Assembly: GCF_018919395.1 (NCBI RefSeq)
Contig: NZ_JAHLME010000002.1
Coordinates: forward strand, 62,001-126,000
Source of the DNA: Geomonas azotofigens
GTDB lineage: Bacteria; Desulfobacterota; Desulfuromonadia; Geobacterales; Geobacteraceae
DNA length: 64,000 nucleotides
Reading direction: 5' to 3'
Under the pieces are notes generated by a model, which was not told where the DNA came from, did not search any database, and was given only the letters and a program-made list of their open reading frames with translations. The translations under genes and the position numbers were made by a program. Position 1 is the first letter of the stretch, and each line of letters starts with the position of its first letter. Below, one piece after another: positions 7,023 to 16,025 of the stretch.

Positions 7023-7197
7023 ATGTGGTCCCTTCTCGACATGGAGTTGCGCCGCGACAGCAGCCGCAGCCTTCCCTTTCTACCAGAAAGCCCGCCGCGA
7101 TGTCAGCAAAAAAGCCCGGCTGGCCCGCCTCCGCCTCCGCCACTATTTTGTAAATAAATTTTAATATGCTATGGTTTTGCTTTTGGCGGAGGAACCC

Positions 7198-7764
7198 ATG
7201 AGACACCGCACCGGTACCTGCGTTGCGCTGCTGCTGTTCACAGGACTTGCCTCGGGGGCGCTGATGCCCATGCCCCAGCCGGTCCACATCGAACAGGAGG
7301 AATACCTGGAGGCCGACGACTGGTTCCAGGCGGGGGTCGAGCTGAACAGCGAGGGGAACTACCGCGAGGCCACCGAGGCGTTCAGCAGGAGCGTGGCACT
7401 GGCCCCCAGCAACGCGCTGGCCTGGCTCAACCTGGGAACGACCCAGGCGCTGAGCGGCGACTACGACCGCGCCATCGTCTCGCTCAAAAAGTCGGTACTG
7501 CTGGATAATTCCCTGGCACTTGCCTATTCAAACCTTGGCGAGGTCTGTTTCAGAGCCGATCGTTACGAGGACGCGGCGGAAGCTTACGCCTCTTTGCTGA
7601 AGCTGTGGCCCGGCAATGCCAATGCGCTGTACAAGCTGGGACTGACACACCTGCTGCTCAATGAAGCGGAAAAGGCACAGGGTGAGTACCTGTCACTGAA
7701 AATCGTGGATCCGGAACTGGCGGAAAAACTACGACATGCGATAATTCAGGGTGCCGGAAAATGA
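7198..7764 (+). CDS. Secreted TPR-repeat protein
   Basis: A 188-residue protein. An N-terminal hydrophobic stretch (CVALLLFTGLASGALM, residues 8-23) looks like a signal peptide. Three to four tetratricopeptide repeats follow (EGNYREATEAFSRSVALAPS, SGDYDRAIVSLKKSVLLD, ADRYEDAAEAYASLLKLWP). TPR arrays bind partner proteins; nothing here names the partner. I chose the ATG at 7198 because GGAGGA lies 7 bases upstream. It ends 12 bases before pncB and may be cotranscribed with it. An AT-rich stretch at 7145-7175 probably holds the promoter. Confidence 0.75.
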   Translation: MRHRTGTCVALLLFTGLASGALMPMPQPVHIEQEEYLEADDWFQAGVELNSEGNYREATEAFSRSVALAPSNALAWLNLGTTQALSGDYDRAIVSLKKSVLLDNSLALAYSNLGEVCFRADRYEDAAEAYASLLKLWPGNANALYKLGLTHLLLNEAEKAQGEYLSLKIVDPELAEKLRHAIIQGAGK

Positions 7765-7776
7765 AGGGAGGGCGCC

Positions 7777-9207
7777 ATGCGTTATTCGCCGTTACTTACC
7801 GACTTGTACGAACTCACCATGCTGGCGGGATACCATGACCAGGGGATGCACGAACGACCCGCCGCCTTCGACCTCTTCTTCAGGCACAACCCCTTTCGCG
7901 GCGGTTACGCCGTCTTCGCCGGGCTCGACACCGCCCTCTCCTACCTCGAAGAGCTCTCCTTCAGCGGGGAGGAACTCGCCTACCTGGAGAACCTGAAGAT
8001 CTTCAAGCCGGCCTTTCTCTCCTACCTCTCGGACTTCCGTTTCAGTGGCGACATCACCGCGCCCCCCGAGGGAACCGTGGTCTTCGGGGGAGAACCGCTG
8101 CTCACTGTCGAGGGGGGGCTCGCCGAGGCGCAGTTCGTCGAGACGGCTCTCTTGAACATCATCAACTTCCAGACCCTGGCCGCCACCAAGGCCGCCCGCA
8201 TCAAGCTCGCGGCCGGCGACGCCACCGTGCTCGAGTTCGGGCTGCGCCGCGCACAGGGGCCTGACGGCGGGCTCTCAGGGGCGCGGGGCGCCTTCATCGG
8301 CGGGGTGCGCTCCACCAGCAACGTGCTGGCAGGGATGCGCTACGGCATCCCCGTGCGCGGCACCCACGCCCACAGCTGGATCATGGCCTTCCCCGACGAG
8401 CTCACCGCCTTCCGCACCTACGCCAACGAGTTCCCGGACAGTTGCGTCCTCCTGATCGACACCTACGACACCTTGAAATCCGGTCTTCCCAACGCGCTCA
8501 CCGTGGCAGGTGAACTCAGGGAGCGCGGCCACGACCTGGTCGGCGTCCGCATCGACTCAGGGGACCTCGCCTACCTCTCCCGCCAGGTCCGCGCCGCGTT
8601 CGACGAGGCCGGCTTCCCGGACGTCAAGATCGTCGCCTCCAACGAGCTCGACGAAAACGTGATCGAGTCGATGCGCCGGGAGGGGAGCAGGATCGACATC
8701 TACGGTGTCGGCACGCGACTGGCCACCTGCGCCGGCGAAGGTGGCGGCGCCCTGGGGGGGGTGTACAAGCTGGTGTACCTGGACGGCGAACCGAAACTCA
8801 AGCTCACCAGCGACGTAGCCAAGGCGACGCTCCCCGATCGCAAGAAGGTGCTGCGCGCCCTCGCCCCCGACGGATCCTTCATCCAGGACCTGATCGCGTT
8901 GCAGGACGAGGAGATCCTGCCGGGAGCGCTGGTCTTCGACCCGGCCAACCCGTTGCAGCACGTCCGGATTCCGGCCCAGGCGCGGCTGGTGGACATGCGG
9001 CGTCCGGTGATGAAAAGCGGCGCCAGGTGCGCCCCGGCGCCCGACCTGGATAGCAGCGCTGACCTCGCCTGCGAGCAGTTGAAGCTCCTGCCGGAAGGAT
9101 GCTTGCGCCTGGTGAACCCGCACATCTACAAGGTTTCCATAAGCTCCGGCGTCAACACGCTGCGCCTGAAGCTGATGAATCAGATCCAGGGTAAATACCG
9201 TAGCTAG
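7777..9207 (+). CDS. pncB: Nicotinate phosphoribosyltransferase
   Basis: This 476-residue enzyme joins nicotinate to PRPP, giving nicotinate mononucleotide in the Preiss-Handler NAD salvage route. The start LLTDLYELTMLAGY is the family signature. EFGLRRAQGPDGG (about residues 150-162), GTHAHSWIMAF (about 207-217) and GVRIDSGDLAYLS (about 272-284) are active-site regions. Length fits the longer bacterial class. AGGGAGG lies 7-8 bases upstream of the ATG. The next gene, pncA, makes its substrate, so the pair forms a two-step route from nicotinamide. Confidence 0.95.
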   Translation: MRYSPLLTDLYELTMLAGYHDQGMHERPAAFDLFFRHNPFRGGYAVFAGLDTALSYLEELSFSGEELAYLENLKIFKPAFLSYLSDFRFSGDITAPPEGTVVFGGEPLLTVEGGLAEAQFVETALLNIINFQTLAATKAARIKLAAGDATVLEFGLRRAQGPDGGLSGARGAFIGGVRSTSNVLAGMRYGIPVRGTHAHSWIMAFPDELTAFRTYANEFPDSCVLLIDTYDTLKSGLPNALTVAGELRERGHDLVGVRIDSGDLAYLSRQVRAAFDEAGFPDVKIVASNELDENVIESMRREGSRIDIYGVGTRLATCAGEGGGALGGVYKLVYLDGEPKLKLTSDVAKATLPDRKKVLRALAPDGSFIQDLIALQDEEILPGALVFDPANPLQHVRIPAQARLVDMRRPVMKSGARCAPAPDLDSSADLACEQLKLLPEGCLRLVNPHIYKVSISSGVNTLRLKLMNQIQGKYRS

Positions 9208-9252
9208 CGCCGGAGGCCGCGCAGCGGCTGATACCGGCAAAGGAGGCACGCG

Positions 9253-9885
9253 ATGCAACGCAGAGCCGCCCTTCTCATCGTCGACGTCCAGCTCGACTTC
9301 TGCCCCGGAGGCGCCCTGCCGGTCCCTGACGGCGACCTGGTGGTGCAACCGCTGAACCGTTACGTGGAGCTCTTCAACCAGAGAAGCGCACCCATCTTCG
9401 CGTCGCGGGACTGGCACCCTGAGCGGAGCAAGCACTTCAGGGAGCAAGGAGGGATCTGGCCGACCCACTGCGTGCAGGGAACTCCCGGGGCGGATTTCCA
9501 CCCCGGGCTCAAATTCCCGGAAGGGACCATCGTCATCTCCAAGGGGATGTCCAACTGGGACAACGGTTACTCAGCCCTGCAGGGAGTCACCGAAAACGGG
9601 ACGCCGTTCGGCATGCTGCTGCGGCGCATGGAACTGGACCGCCTCTGCGTCGGGGGGCTGGCCACCGATTACTGCGTGAAGGAGTCGGTGCTGGACGCGC
9701 TCAAAGAGGGGTTCGCGGTGACGGTGCTGACCGATGCGATACGCGGCGTGGAGGTACAGCCGGGCGACTCGGAACGCGCGCTGACAGAGATGCTGGCCGC
9801 CGGCGCCGGCCAGGCGACCTTCCCATCGGTGCGCAGCGCCTTGCAGGCCGAAGGTGAAGCGCGCCCCCCCGCCAGAACCGGATAA
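9253..9885 (+). CDS. pncA: Nicotinamidase
   Basis: A 210-residue isochorismatase-fold amidohydrolase converting nicotinamide to nicotinate and ammonia. The catalytic triad fits Asp11 (IVDVQLDF), Lys97 (VISKGM) and Cys141 (ATDYCVKES). The metal ligands fit Asp53, His55 and His61 in SRDWHPERSKH. AAAGGAGG lies 6 bases before the ATG. It follows pncB by 45 bases on the same strand and is ended by the terminator at 9933. Confidence 0.94.
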   Translation: MQRRAALLIVDVQLDFCPGGALPVPDGDLVVQPLNRYVELFNQRSAPIFASRDWHPERSKHFREQGGIWPTHCVQGTPGADFHPGLKFPEGTIVISKGMSNWDNGYSALQGVTENGTPFGMLLRRMELDRLCVGGLATDYCVKESVLDALKEGFAVTVLTDAIRGVEVQPGDSERALTEMLAAGAGQATFPSVRSALQAEGEARPPARTG

Positions 9886-9932
9886 TCACCGAGTTTTCGC
9901 GGCGATTTTTATACCTCCGCCATACAAAAATA

Positions 9933-9972
9933 TGCTCCCGGCAAAATTCAGTGCCGACGGGGCATTTTTTTT
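9933..9972 (+). terminator. Intrinsic terminator after pncA
   Basis: TGC-CC-CGGCA (from 9933) pairs with TGCCG-GG-GCA (to 9963), followed by nine T. The T-tract runs directly into the -35 box of the aroF promoter, so the end of one unit and the start of the next abut. Confidence 0.75.
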
Positions 9973-10000
9973 TGACACCGTATTGGAAACGCGCTAGATT
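9972..10000 (+). promoter_or_regulatory. Sigma-70 promoter of the DAHP synthase gene
   Basis: A perfect TTGACA (9972-9977) and TAGATT (9995-10000) are separated by the ideal 17 bases. The leader to the ATG at 10037 is about 30 bases. Confidence 0.8.
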
Positions 10001-10036
10001 ACGCCACATTAAAAACTGCTAGCGCGGGAGCCTACG

Positions 10037-11104
10037 ATGATTAAGACGAACAATCTCAAGGTAAAAAGCATCACCCCGATCATTGCACCGAGCGATCTGA
10101 GACAGGTCTTTCCGATCTCGTTGCAGTCCAGCGCCTGCGTGAGCGAAAGCCGCGCGGCCATCTCCAAGATATTGAGGGGCGAGGACAAGCGGCTCATGGT
10201 CGTGGTCGGCCCCTGCTCCATCCATGACCCGAAGGGCGCCCTGGAGTACGCCGAGAAGCTCGCCGCCCTCGCCAAGGAGGTTTCCGAGGAGCTCCTCCTG
10301 ATCATGCGCGTCTACTTCGAGAAGCCGCGCACCACCGTCGGGTGGAAAGGGCTCATCAACGATCCGGGCATGGACGGCACCCACCTCATCTCCAAGGGAC
10401 TGGGCATCGCCCGCGACCTCCTGTGCAAGGTGACCGAGATGGGGCTCCCCGTGGCGACCGAGATGCTCGATCCCATCACGCCGGAGTACCTGGCGGATCT
10501 CCTTTCCTGGGGCGCCATCGGCGCGAGAACCACCGAGTCCCAGACCCACCGCGAGATGGCCAGCGGCCTCTCCTTCCCCATCGGCTTCAAAAACGGCACC
10601 GACGGCAACCTGCAGATCGCCATCGACGCCATGAAGGCCGCGCTGCACCCGCACAGCTTTTTGGGCATCAACCGCGACGGCCTCACCTCCATTCTGCAGA
10701 CTACCGGCAACCCCGACGTGCACATGGTGCTGCGTGGCGGCAACAAGAAGCCGAACTACTCGCCCGAGGATATCGCCAAATCCGAGGAGATGCTCTCCAA
10801 GGCGGGGCTCAATCCGACCCTGATGGTGGACTGCAGCCACGGCAACTCCGAGAAGAAGTACGAGCGCCAGCCCGAGGTGCTGAAAAGCGTGGTCGACCAG
10901 ATCGTGGCCGGCAACCGTTCCATCTCCGGGGTGATGATCGAAAGCTACCTGAAGGAAGGAAACCAGCCGCTGCCGAAGAACCTCGCCGAGCTGACCTACG
11001 GCGTCTCCATCACCGACAGCTGCATCAGCTGGGAAACCACCGAGAAGGCGCTGCGCGAAGCGCACCAGAGGCTGAAGGCGTGCGGCGGGAGGAAGATCGC
11101 GTAA
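10037..11104 (+). CDS. aroF: 3-deoxy-7-phosphoheptulonate (DAHP) synthase, class I
   Basis: This 355-residue enzyme condenses phosphoenolpyruvate with erythrose 4-phosphate, the first step of the shikimate pathway. It belongs to the AroFGH class, shown by VVVGPCSIHDP (about 55-65), RVYFEKPRTTVGWKGL, GARTTESQTHREMASGL and MVDCSHGNSEKK, which hold PEP and metal ligands. An N-terminal extension before residue 30 is where feedback inhibitors bind in this class, but the controlling amino acid cannot be told from sequence. It has its own strong promoter. The trp genes lie nearby on the opposite strand. Confidence 0.95.
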   Translation: MIKTNNLKVKSITPIIAPSDLRQVFPISLQSSACVSESRAAISKILRGEDKRLMVVVGPCSIHDPKGALEYAEKLAALAKEVSEELLLIMRVYFEKPRTTVGWKGLINDPGMDGTHLISKGLGIARDLLCKVTEMGLPVATEMLDPITPEYLADLLSWGAIGARTTESQTHREMASGLSFPIGFKNGTDGNLQIAIDAMKAALHPHSFLGINRDGLTSILQTTGNPDVHMVLRGGNKKPNYSPEDIAKSEEMLSKAGLNPTLMVDCSHGNSEKKYERQPEVLKSVVDQIVAGNRSISGVMIESYLKEGNQPLPKNLAELTYGVSITDSCISWETTEKALREAHQRLKACGGRKIA

Positions 11105-11136
11105 CCCCGTAGCAGAGGACACCGAGGAAACGACGC

Positions 11137-11247
11137 TGTAGGGGCGAATAACCATTCGCCCGGCACCGGTGCCCCGAGGATGTCCTCCCGGGGATCAACC
11201 GCCATGGTGGCGCGTTTAACGGGGGCGAATGATTATTCGCCCCTACA
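11137..11247. repeat. GTAGGGGCGAAT palindromic repeat, copy 1
   Basis: The left arm at 11138-11161 is GTAGGGGCGAATAA followed by CCATTCGCCC. The right arm at 11222-11247 is GGGGCGAATGATTATTCGCC ending in CCTACA. The two arms are palindromic units in inverted order with about 60 bases between them. Three relatives occur at 25629, 47377 and 55861. The pattern resembles REP/BIME or MITE elements. Confidence 0.85.
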
Positions 11248-11264
11248 GTGGTTGTCGAACAATG

Positions 11265-11304
11265 AAAAAGGCCCCCGAGCTTGCGCCGGGGGCCTTTTCT
11301 TTTC
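11265..11304. terminator. Bidirectional intrinsic terminator between aroF and serA
   Basis: GGCCCCCG (11270-11277) pairs with CGGGGGCC (11287-11294). A T-tract follows on the plus strand, and the A-run at 11265-11269 serves the minus strand. It ends the convergent aroF and serA transcripts. Confidence 0.85.
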
Positions 11305-11322
11305 CTGCTTTTCTGTCCTGCC

Positions 11323-12921
11323 TTACTTCGCGGTGACCAGGTAGAGCGGCTTCACGAAGGTCGCCTCGGTGGCTTCCCTCACCTCTTCCACCACGCCCGC
11401 GGGAACGGCGGAGTCGAGGGAGAGGATGACCATCGCCTCGCCCTTCTTCTCGCGACGGCCGAGGTTCATGGCGGCGATGTTGATCTCGTGCTTGCCGAGG
11501 ATGGTGCCGATCTTGCCGATGATGCCCGGACGGTCGCCGTAGGCCAGAAGCAGCATGTGCTCTTCCGGACGGAAATCCATCTGGTAGTCACGCAGCTTGA
11601 CGATGCGCGGAACGCCCTCGAAGACGGTGCCGGAGATGAGACGCTTCTCGCCGGGGCCCTCGATGGTGACCGTGATCAGGTTGGAGAAGTCCTCGGACTG
11701 GGTGGACTTCACCTCTTCGATCACGATGCCCATGTTGTCGGCCACGAGCTGCGCGTTGACCATGTTCACTTCCTGCTCGACCCTGCGGTTCAAGAGGGAC
11801 GCCAGGCCGCACACGGTGATCGGGGTGCAGTCGTACTGCGCCAGGCCGCCGGTGTAGGTGAAGGTGATCTTGTTCAGGTTGGTGTCGGCCAGCTGGATGA
11901 TGAAGTCCGCCAGCACGTTCACCAGGTTTAGGTACGGACGCATCTGCCCCATGAGGGAAGCGTCGAACTTGGGGATGTTGATGGCGTTCTCGATCGGCTG
12001 CTCGTCCATGTAGCGCAGGATTTCCTTGGCCACGTCGACGGCGACGTTCACCTGCGCCTCGAAGGTGTTGGCGCCCAGGTGCGGGGTGACGACCATCTTC
12101 TCATGGCCGATCAGCTTCTTGAGGATCTCGGAGTCGGGCGGTTCCTGGCTCCAGACGTCGAAGGCGGCGCCGGCGACGCGACCGGAGTCGAGAGCTTCCA
12201 GCATCGCCTCCTCGTTGATGATGCCGCCGCGTGCCGCGTTGATGATGATGACGCCGTCCTTCATGGCGGCCAGTTCCTTCTTGCCGATCATGTTCTGGGT
12301 CTCGCTGGTGAGCGGGGTGTGGACGGTGATGATGTCGCAGTTCTTGATGATCTCGTCGAGGGTGACCAGCTTCACGCCCAGGTCATGGGCGCGCTTCTCG
12401 GCGATGTACGGGTCGCAGGCGAGGACTTCGCATTCGAAGGCCTTGAGGCGGGTGGCGACGCGGCCGCCGACCTTGCCCAGACCGATGACGCCGGCGGTCC
12501 TCCCCTTCAGCTCGAAGCCGGTGAACGGAGCGCGTTTCCAGGCGCCCCCCTTGAGGGAGCCGTTGGCCTTGGTTACATTACGGCAGAAAGAAAGCAAAAG
12601 CGCCATGGCGTGCTCGGCCGCGCTGTTGGTGTTGCCGAAGGGTGCGTTGACCACGATGACGCCCTTGGCGGAGGCGTAGTCCACGTCGACGTTGTCGACG
12701 CCGACGCCGGCACGGGCGACGAGCTTCAGGTTGGTCGCCGCGTCGAGCAGGGGCTTGTCCACGGTGGTACCGCTTCTGGTGATGATAACGTCGTAATCAC
12801 CAATGATCGAGTAAAGCTCCTCCTTCTTGAGTCCCAGCTTGATGTCCATCTGCACGCGCGGGTCGCGCTGCAAAATCGCCAGTCCTTCCTGAGCCACCTC
12901 ATCGGTTACGATAATCTTCAT
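11323..12921 (-). CDS. serA: D-3-phosphoglycerate dehydrogenase
   Basis: This 532-residue enzyme oxidises 3-phosphoglycerate to phosphohydroxypyruvate, the first step of serine synthesis. It is the long form: substrate and NAD domains (VIGLGKVGGRVATRLK near 146-161, then VTPHLGANTFEAQ with the catalytic His), an intervening domain, and a C-terminal ACT domain (from about 455, DRPGIIGKIGTILGKH) for serine feedback. I chose the ATG at 12921 because GGAGTGGCA lies just before it; the longer frame adds 14 unconserved residues. It follows trpF in the same direction. Confidence 0.95.
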   Translation of the reverse strand: MKIIVTDEVAQEGLAILQRDPRVQMDIKLGLKKEELYSIIGDYDVIITRSGTTVDKPLLDAATNLKLVARAGVGVDNVDVDYASAKGVIVVNAPFGNTNSAAEHAMALLLSFCRNVTKANGSLKGGAWKRAPFTGFELKGRTAGVIGLGKVGGRVATRLKAFECEVLACDPYIAEKRAHDLGVKLVTLDEIIKNCDIITVHTPLTSETQNMIGKKELAAMKDGVIIINAARGGIINEEAMLEALDSGRVAGAAFDVWSQEPPDSEILKKLIGHEKMVVTPHLGANTFEAQVNVAVDVAKEILRYMDEQPIENAINIPKFDASLMGQMRPYLNLVNVLADFIIQLADTNLNKITFTYTGGLAQYDCTPITVCGLASLLNRRVEQEVNMVNAQLVADNMGIVIEEVKSTQSEDFSNLITVTIEGPGEKRLISGTVFEGVPRIVKLRDYQMDFRPEEHMLLLAYGDRPGIIGKIGTILGKHEINIAAMNLGRREKKGEAMVILSLDSAVPAGVVEEVREATEATFVKPLYLVTAK

Positions 12922-13029
12922 TGCCACTCCTTTGTTTGGGTTGGAAACCGGTTCTGCGTTCAACGTTCACCGTTGTACGTATTTATTACATTCGCTTCTA
13001 AGTCTGTCGTTCCTCGTTCTTTTCCGGCA

Positions 13030-13650
13030 TCAGACCGGGTGCGGGTGCTTGGCCAACTGGATGAAGCGGCGCACCTTGTCGGGATCCTTCTTGCCGGGGG
13101 ACGCCTCGACGCCGCTGGAGACGTCCACCCCGTAGGGTCCCACCCGCAGCACCGCTTCCGCTATGTTGTCGGGGGTGAGCCCGCCGGCCAGTACGATGCG
13201 GCCCTGTTCCTTGGCGGCGACGGCGCAGTCCCAGTCGAACACCTCGCCGGTCCCCCCGTAGGCGTGGGGCGAATAGGCGTCGAGCAGGTAGGCGGAAACG
13301 TGGTACTCGGATAACGGGGTCAGGCTCTCCGGCCCGCGTACGCGGAAGGCCTTCATCACCCTGCGGTTGACCAGACGGCAGTACTCGGGGCTTTCCTCAC
13401 CGTGCAGTTGCACGATGTCGAGGCCACAGCAGTCCGCAGTGCTGTTGACCACGTTGATATCTGCGTTGACAAAAAGGCCTACCACCTGGACGAAGGGGGG
13501 GAGCTTCGCGATGATCTTCTGCGCGGCCTCCTCACCGATGAAGCGGGGGGACTTGTCGAAGAACACGAAACCCAGCGCGTCGGCACCGGCATCGACGGCC
13601 ATGAGAGCATCGTCCACGGATGTTATGCCACAAATCTTCACCTTTGTCAT
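13030..13650 (-). CDS. trpF: Phosphoribosylanthranilate isomerase
   Basis: A 206-residue TIM-barrel enzyme that carries out the Amadori rearrangement of phosphoribosylanthranilate in tryptophan synthesis. VKICGITSVDDA (residues 4-15) holds the catalytic Cys. LGFVFFDKSPR, VQLHGEE and the phosphate-binding VLAGGLTPDN and GVDVSSGVE are all present. It lies between trpB2 and serA. Confidence 0.95.
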   Translation of the reverse strand: MTKVKICGITSVDDALMAVDAGADALGFVFFDKSPRFIGEEAAQKIIAKLPPFVQVVGLFVNADINVVNSTADCCGLDIVQLHGEESPEYCRLVNRRVMKAFRVRGPESLTPLSEYHVSAYLLDAYSPHAYGGTGEVFDWDCAVAAKEQGRIVLAGGLTPDNIAEAVLRVGPYGVDVSSGVEASPGKKDPDKVRRFIQLAKHPHPV

Positions 13651-13687
13651 GCGCGTATACCCTTAGAATTACTCAACTTGCCTTCCC

Positions 13688-15043
13688 TTACAGGCTCACC
13701 TTGGGAAGCCGCTCCAGGGATTGGCGGATCAACTCCTCGGGGTACTCGAAGTCCTCGAGCCGGCCGGAGAGGTAGGCGTCGTAGGCGCCCATATCGAGTT
13801 GGCCGTGACCGGAGAGACCGAAGAGAATGGTCTTCTCCCTCCCCTCTTCCTTGGCGAACACCGCCTCGTCGATGGCGGCGCGCAAGGCGTGGGAAGACTC
13901 CGGCGCCGGGACGATCCCCTCGGTCCTGGCGAAGAGGAGCGCCCCCTCGAAGCAGGCGTTTTGCTTGTACGACTTCGCCTCGATCTCGCCGGCGTGGTAG
14001 AGCTGCGAGATGAGCGCGGACTCGCCGTGGTAACGAAGGCCACCCGCGTGAATCCCCGGCGGCATGAAGTCGTGCCCCAGGGTGTACATCTTGGTGATGG
14101 GCGCGAGTTTCGCGGTGTCGCCGTAATCGAAGGCGTACACACCCTTGGTGAGGGTCGGACAGGAGGCGGGCTCGACGGCCAGGCAGCGCACCTTCTTGCC
14201 GTTGGCGCGGTCCATCAGGAACGGGAAAGCAAGGCCCGCGAAATTGGAACCGCCGCCGCAGCAGGCGATGACCACGTCCGGGTAATCCTGGGCCAGCGCC
14301 ATCTGCTCCTTCGCCTCCAGGCCGATCACGGTCTGGTGCAGGCAGACGTGGTTCAGGACGCTCCCGAGCGCGTAGTTGGTGTCGTCATGGGTGGCGGCGT
14401 CCTCGACGGCCTCGGAGATGGCGATGCCGAGGCTCCCCAGGTTGTCCGGGTCGTGGGCCAGGATGCCGCGCCCGGCGTTGGTGAACTCGGACGGCGACGG
14501 GATCACGGTCGCGCCCCAAAGCTGCATCATGCTCTTGCGGTACGGCTTCTGCGTGCAGGAGACCTTCACCATGTAGATGGTGCACTCCAGGCCGAACATG
14601 GAGCAGGCCAGGGCCAGGGAGCTCCCCCACTGCCCGGCGCCGGTCTCGGTGGCGAGCCTGCGGATGCCGGCCTGCTTGTTGTACCAGGCCTGCGGGATGG
14701 CGCTGTTGGGCTTGTGCGAGCCCGCCGGCGAAACGCCCTCGTACTTGTAGTAGATCTTCGCCGGGGTCTGCAGCGCCTGCTCCAGCCTGTGCGCCCTGAA
14801 CAGCGGCGACGGACGCCAGATCCGGTACTTCTCGCGTACCTCGTCGGGAATGTCGATCCAGCGCTGGTTCGACATCTCCTGCTCGATGAGCGACATCGGG
14901 AAGATCGGGGTCATGTCCTCCGGGGTGACCGGCTTCAGCGTCATCGGGTTGATGACCGGCTCCAGCGGTCCCGGCATGTCGGGGATAATGTTGTACCACT
15001 GTTTCGGGATGCGGGATTCGTCAAGCAAGAACTTGGTATTCAT
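13688..15043 (-). CDS. trpB2: TrpB2-type tryptophan synthase beta chain
   Basis: This 451-residue PLP enzyme belongs to the TrpB2 (TrpB-like) branch, which is longer than TrpB1 and lacks the residues TrpB1 uses to communicate with TrpA. Lys111 in [14 protein letters not shown] is the Schiff-base lysine, and [10 protein letters not shown] near 250 binds the PLP phosphate. It joins indole to serine or, in some archaeal TrpB2, to O-phosphoserine. I chose the ATG at 15043 because AGGAG is 5 bases upstream; a GTG two codons earlier is also possible. It sits between trpC and trpF, where trpB1 and trpA often lie; no trpA is in the window. Confidence 0.9.
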   Translation of the reverse strand: MNTKFLLDESRIPKQWYNIIPDMPGPLEPVINPMTLKPVTPEDMTPIFPMSLIEQEMSNQRWIDIPDEVREKYRIWRPSPLFRAHRLEQALQTPAKIYYKYEGVSPAGSHKPNSAIPQAWYNKQAGIRRLATETGAGQWGSSLALACSMFGLECTIYMVKVSCTQKPYRKSMMQLWGATVIPSPSEFTNAGRGILAHDPDNLGSLGIAISEAVEDAATHDDTNYALGSVLNHVCLHQTVIGLEAKEQMALAQDYPDVVIACCGGGSNFAGLAFPFLMDRANGKKVRCLAVEPASCPTLTKGVYAFDYGDTAKLAPITKMYTLGHDFMPPGIHAGGLRYHGESALISQLYHAGEIEAKSYKQNACFEGALLFARTEGIVPAPESSHALRAAIDEAVFAKEEGREKTILFGLSGHGQLDMGAYDAYLSGRLEDFEYPEELIRQSLERLPKVSL

Positions 15044-15221
15044 AGCCACTCCTTTGTCAGTTGGAACATTGCATTTTAGTGGAATCTTTCGGGCAGAGAA
15101 GCAAATCCCCTGTCCACCCTTCGCAAAGGGGGGGACGCCAGTTCTAGTGCGGCGTTTGGCAGCAACATTGTCTATGGTGCCCGCATTCAGCCAAAGAACG
15201 TTTGCGGAGGGCGCGGCGCCT

Positions 15222-16022
15222 CTACCCCAGCAGTTCGGACAGCTTCGCGCCTACGTCGGGCTCGCGCATCATGGACTCGCCGATCAGGAAGGCGTGCAGC
15301 CCCTTCCCGGTGAGGCGCACGATCTCGTCCCGGGTGTTGATGCCGCTCTCGGCGACGATGATCCTGCCGGCGGGGATCTGGGCCGCCAGGCGTTCCGAGG
15401 TCGCGATGTCGACCTTGAAGGTGCGCAGGTCGCGGTTGTTGATGCCGATCATGCTGCAGTCGGTCTGCAGCGCCATCTCCAGTTCCTTCTCGTCGTGCAC
15501 CTCGAGGAGCACGTCCATGGAGAGCTCCTTGGCGAGACAGTGGAAGTCGCGCAGCTGCGGCACGTCGAGCATGGCGGCGATGAGGAGGATGGCGTCGGCG
15601 CCGGCGGCGCGGGCCTGGTAGATCTGGTAAGGATCGAAGATGAAATCCTTGCGCAAAAGCGGCAGCGAGACCTGCTCGCGGATCAGCGCCAGGTAGCTCA
15701 GGTGCCCCAGGAAGAAGTGCTCGTCGGTGAGCACCGAGAGACAGGTGGCGCCGTTGTCCTGGTAGGTGACGGCGATCTGCAGCGGATCGAAGTCGGCGCG
15801 GATCAGCCCCTTGGAGGGCGAGCCCTTTTTGACTTCCGCGATGATGGGGGTCCAGCCGGAGCCAAGGGAGTTGAGGATGGCATTCTGGAAGCCGCGGGGG
15901 GTGTCTTCGAGGTCGGCCAGGCGGTCCATGATCTCGTTGAGCGGAACCGCCCGCATGGCCTCTTCGAGCTCGCCCTGCTTGTAGTCGACAATCTTCCGGA
16001 GTACGTCGGGTACCTGGGTCAT
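15222..16022 (-). CDS. trpC: Indole-3-glycerol-phosphate synthase
   Basis: A 266-residue TIM-barrel enzyme closing the indole ring in tryptophan synthesis. [15 protein letters not shown] (about 59-73) includes the catalytic Lys. [24 protein letters not shown] and [13 protein letters not shown] are family motifs. The ATG lies 3 bases after the TAG of trpD, so the two are coupled. Confidence 0.95.
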   Translation of the reverse strand: MTQVPDVLRKIVDYKQGELEEAMRAVPLNEIMDRLADLEDTPRGFQNAILNSLGSGWTPIIAEVKKGSPSKGLIRADFDPLQIAVTYQDNGATCLSVLTDEHFFLGHLSYLALIREQVSLPLLRKDFIFDPYQIYQARAAGADAILLIAAMLDVPQLRDFHCLAKELSMDVLLEVHDEKELEMALQTDCSMIGINNRDLRTFKVDIATSERLAAQIPAGRIIVAESGINTRDEIVRLTGKGLHAFLIGESMMREPDVGAKLSELLG

Positions 16023-16025
16023 CTG

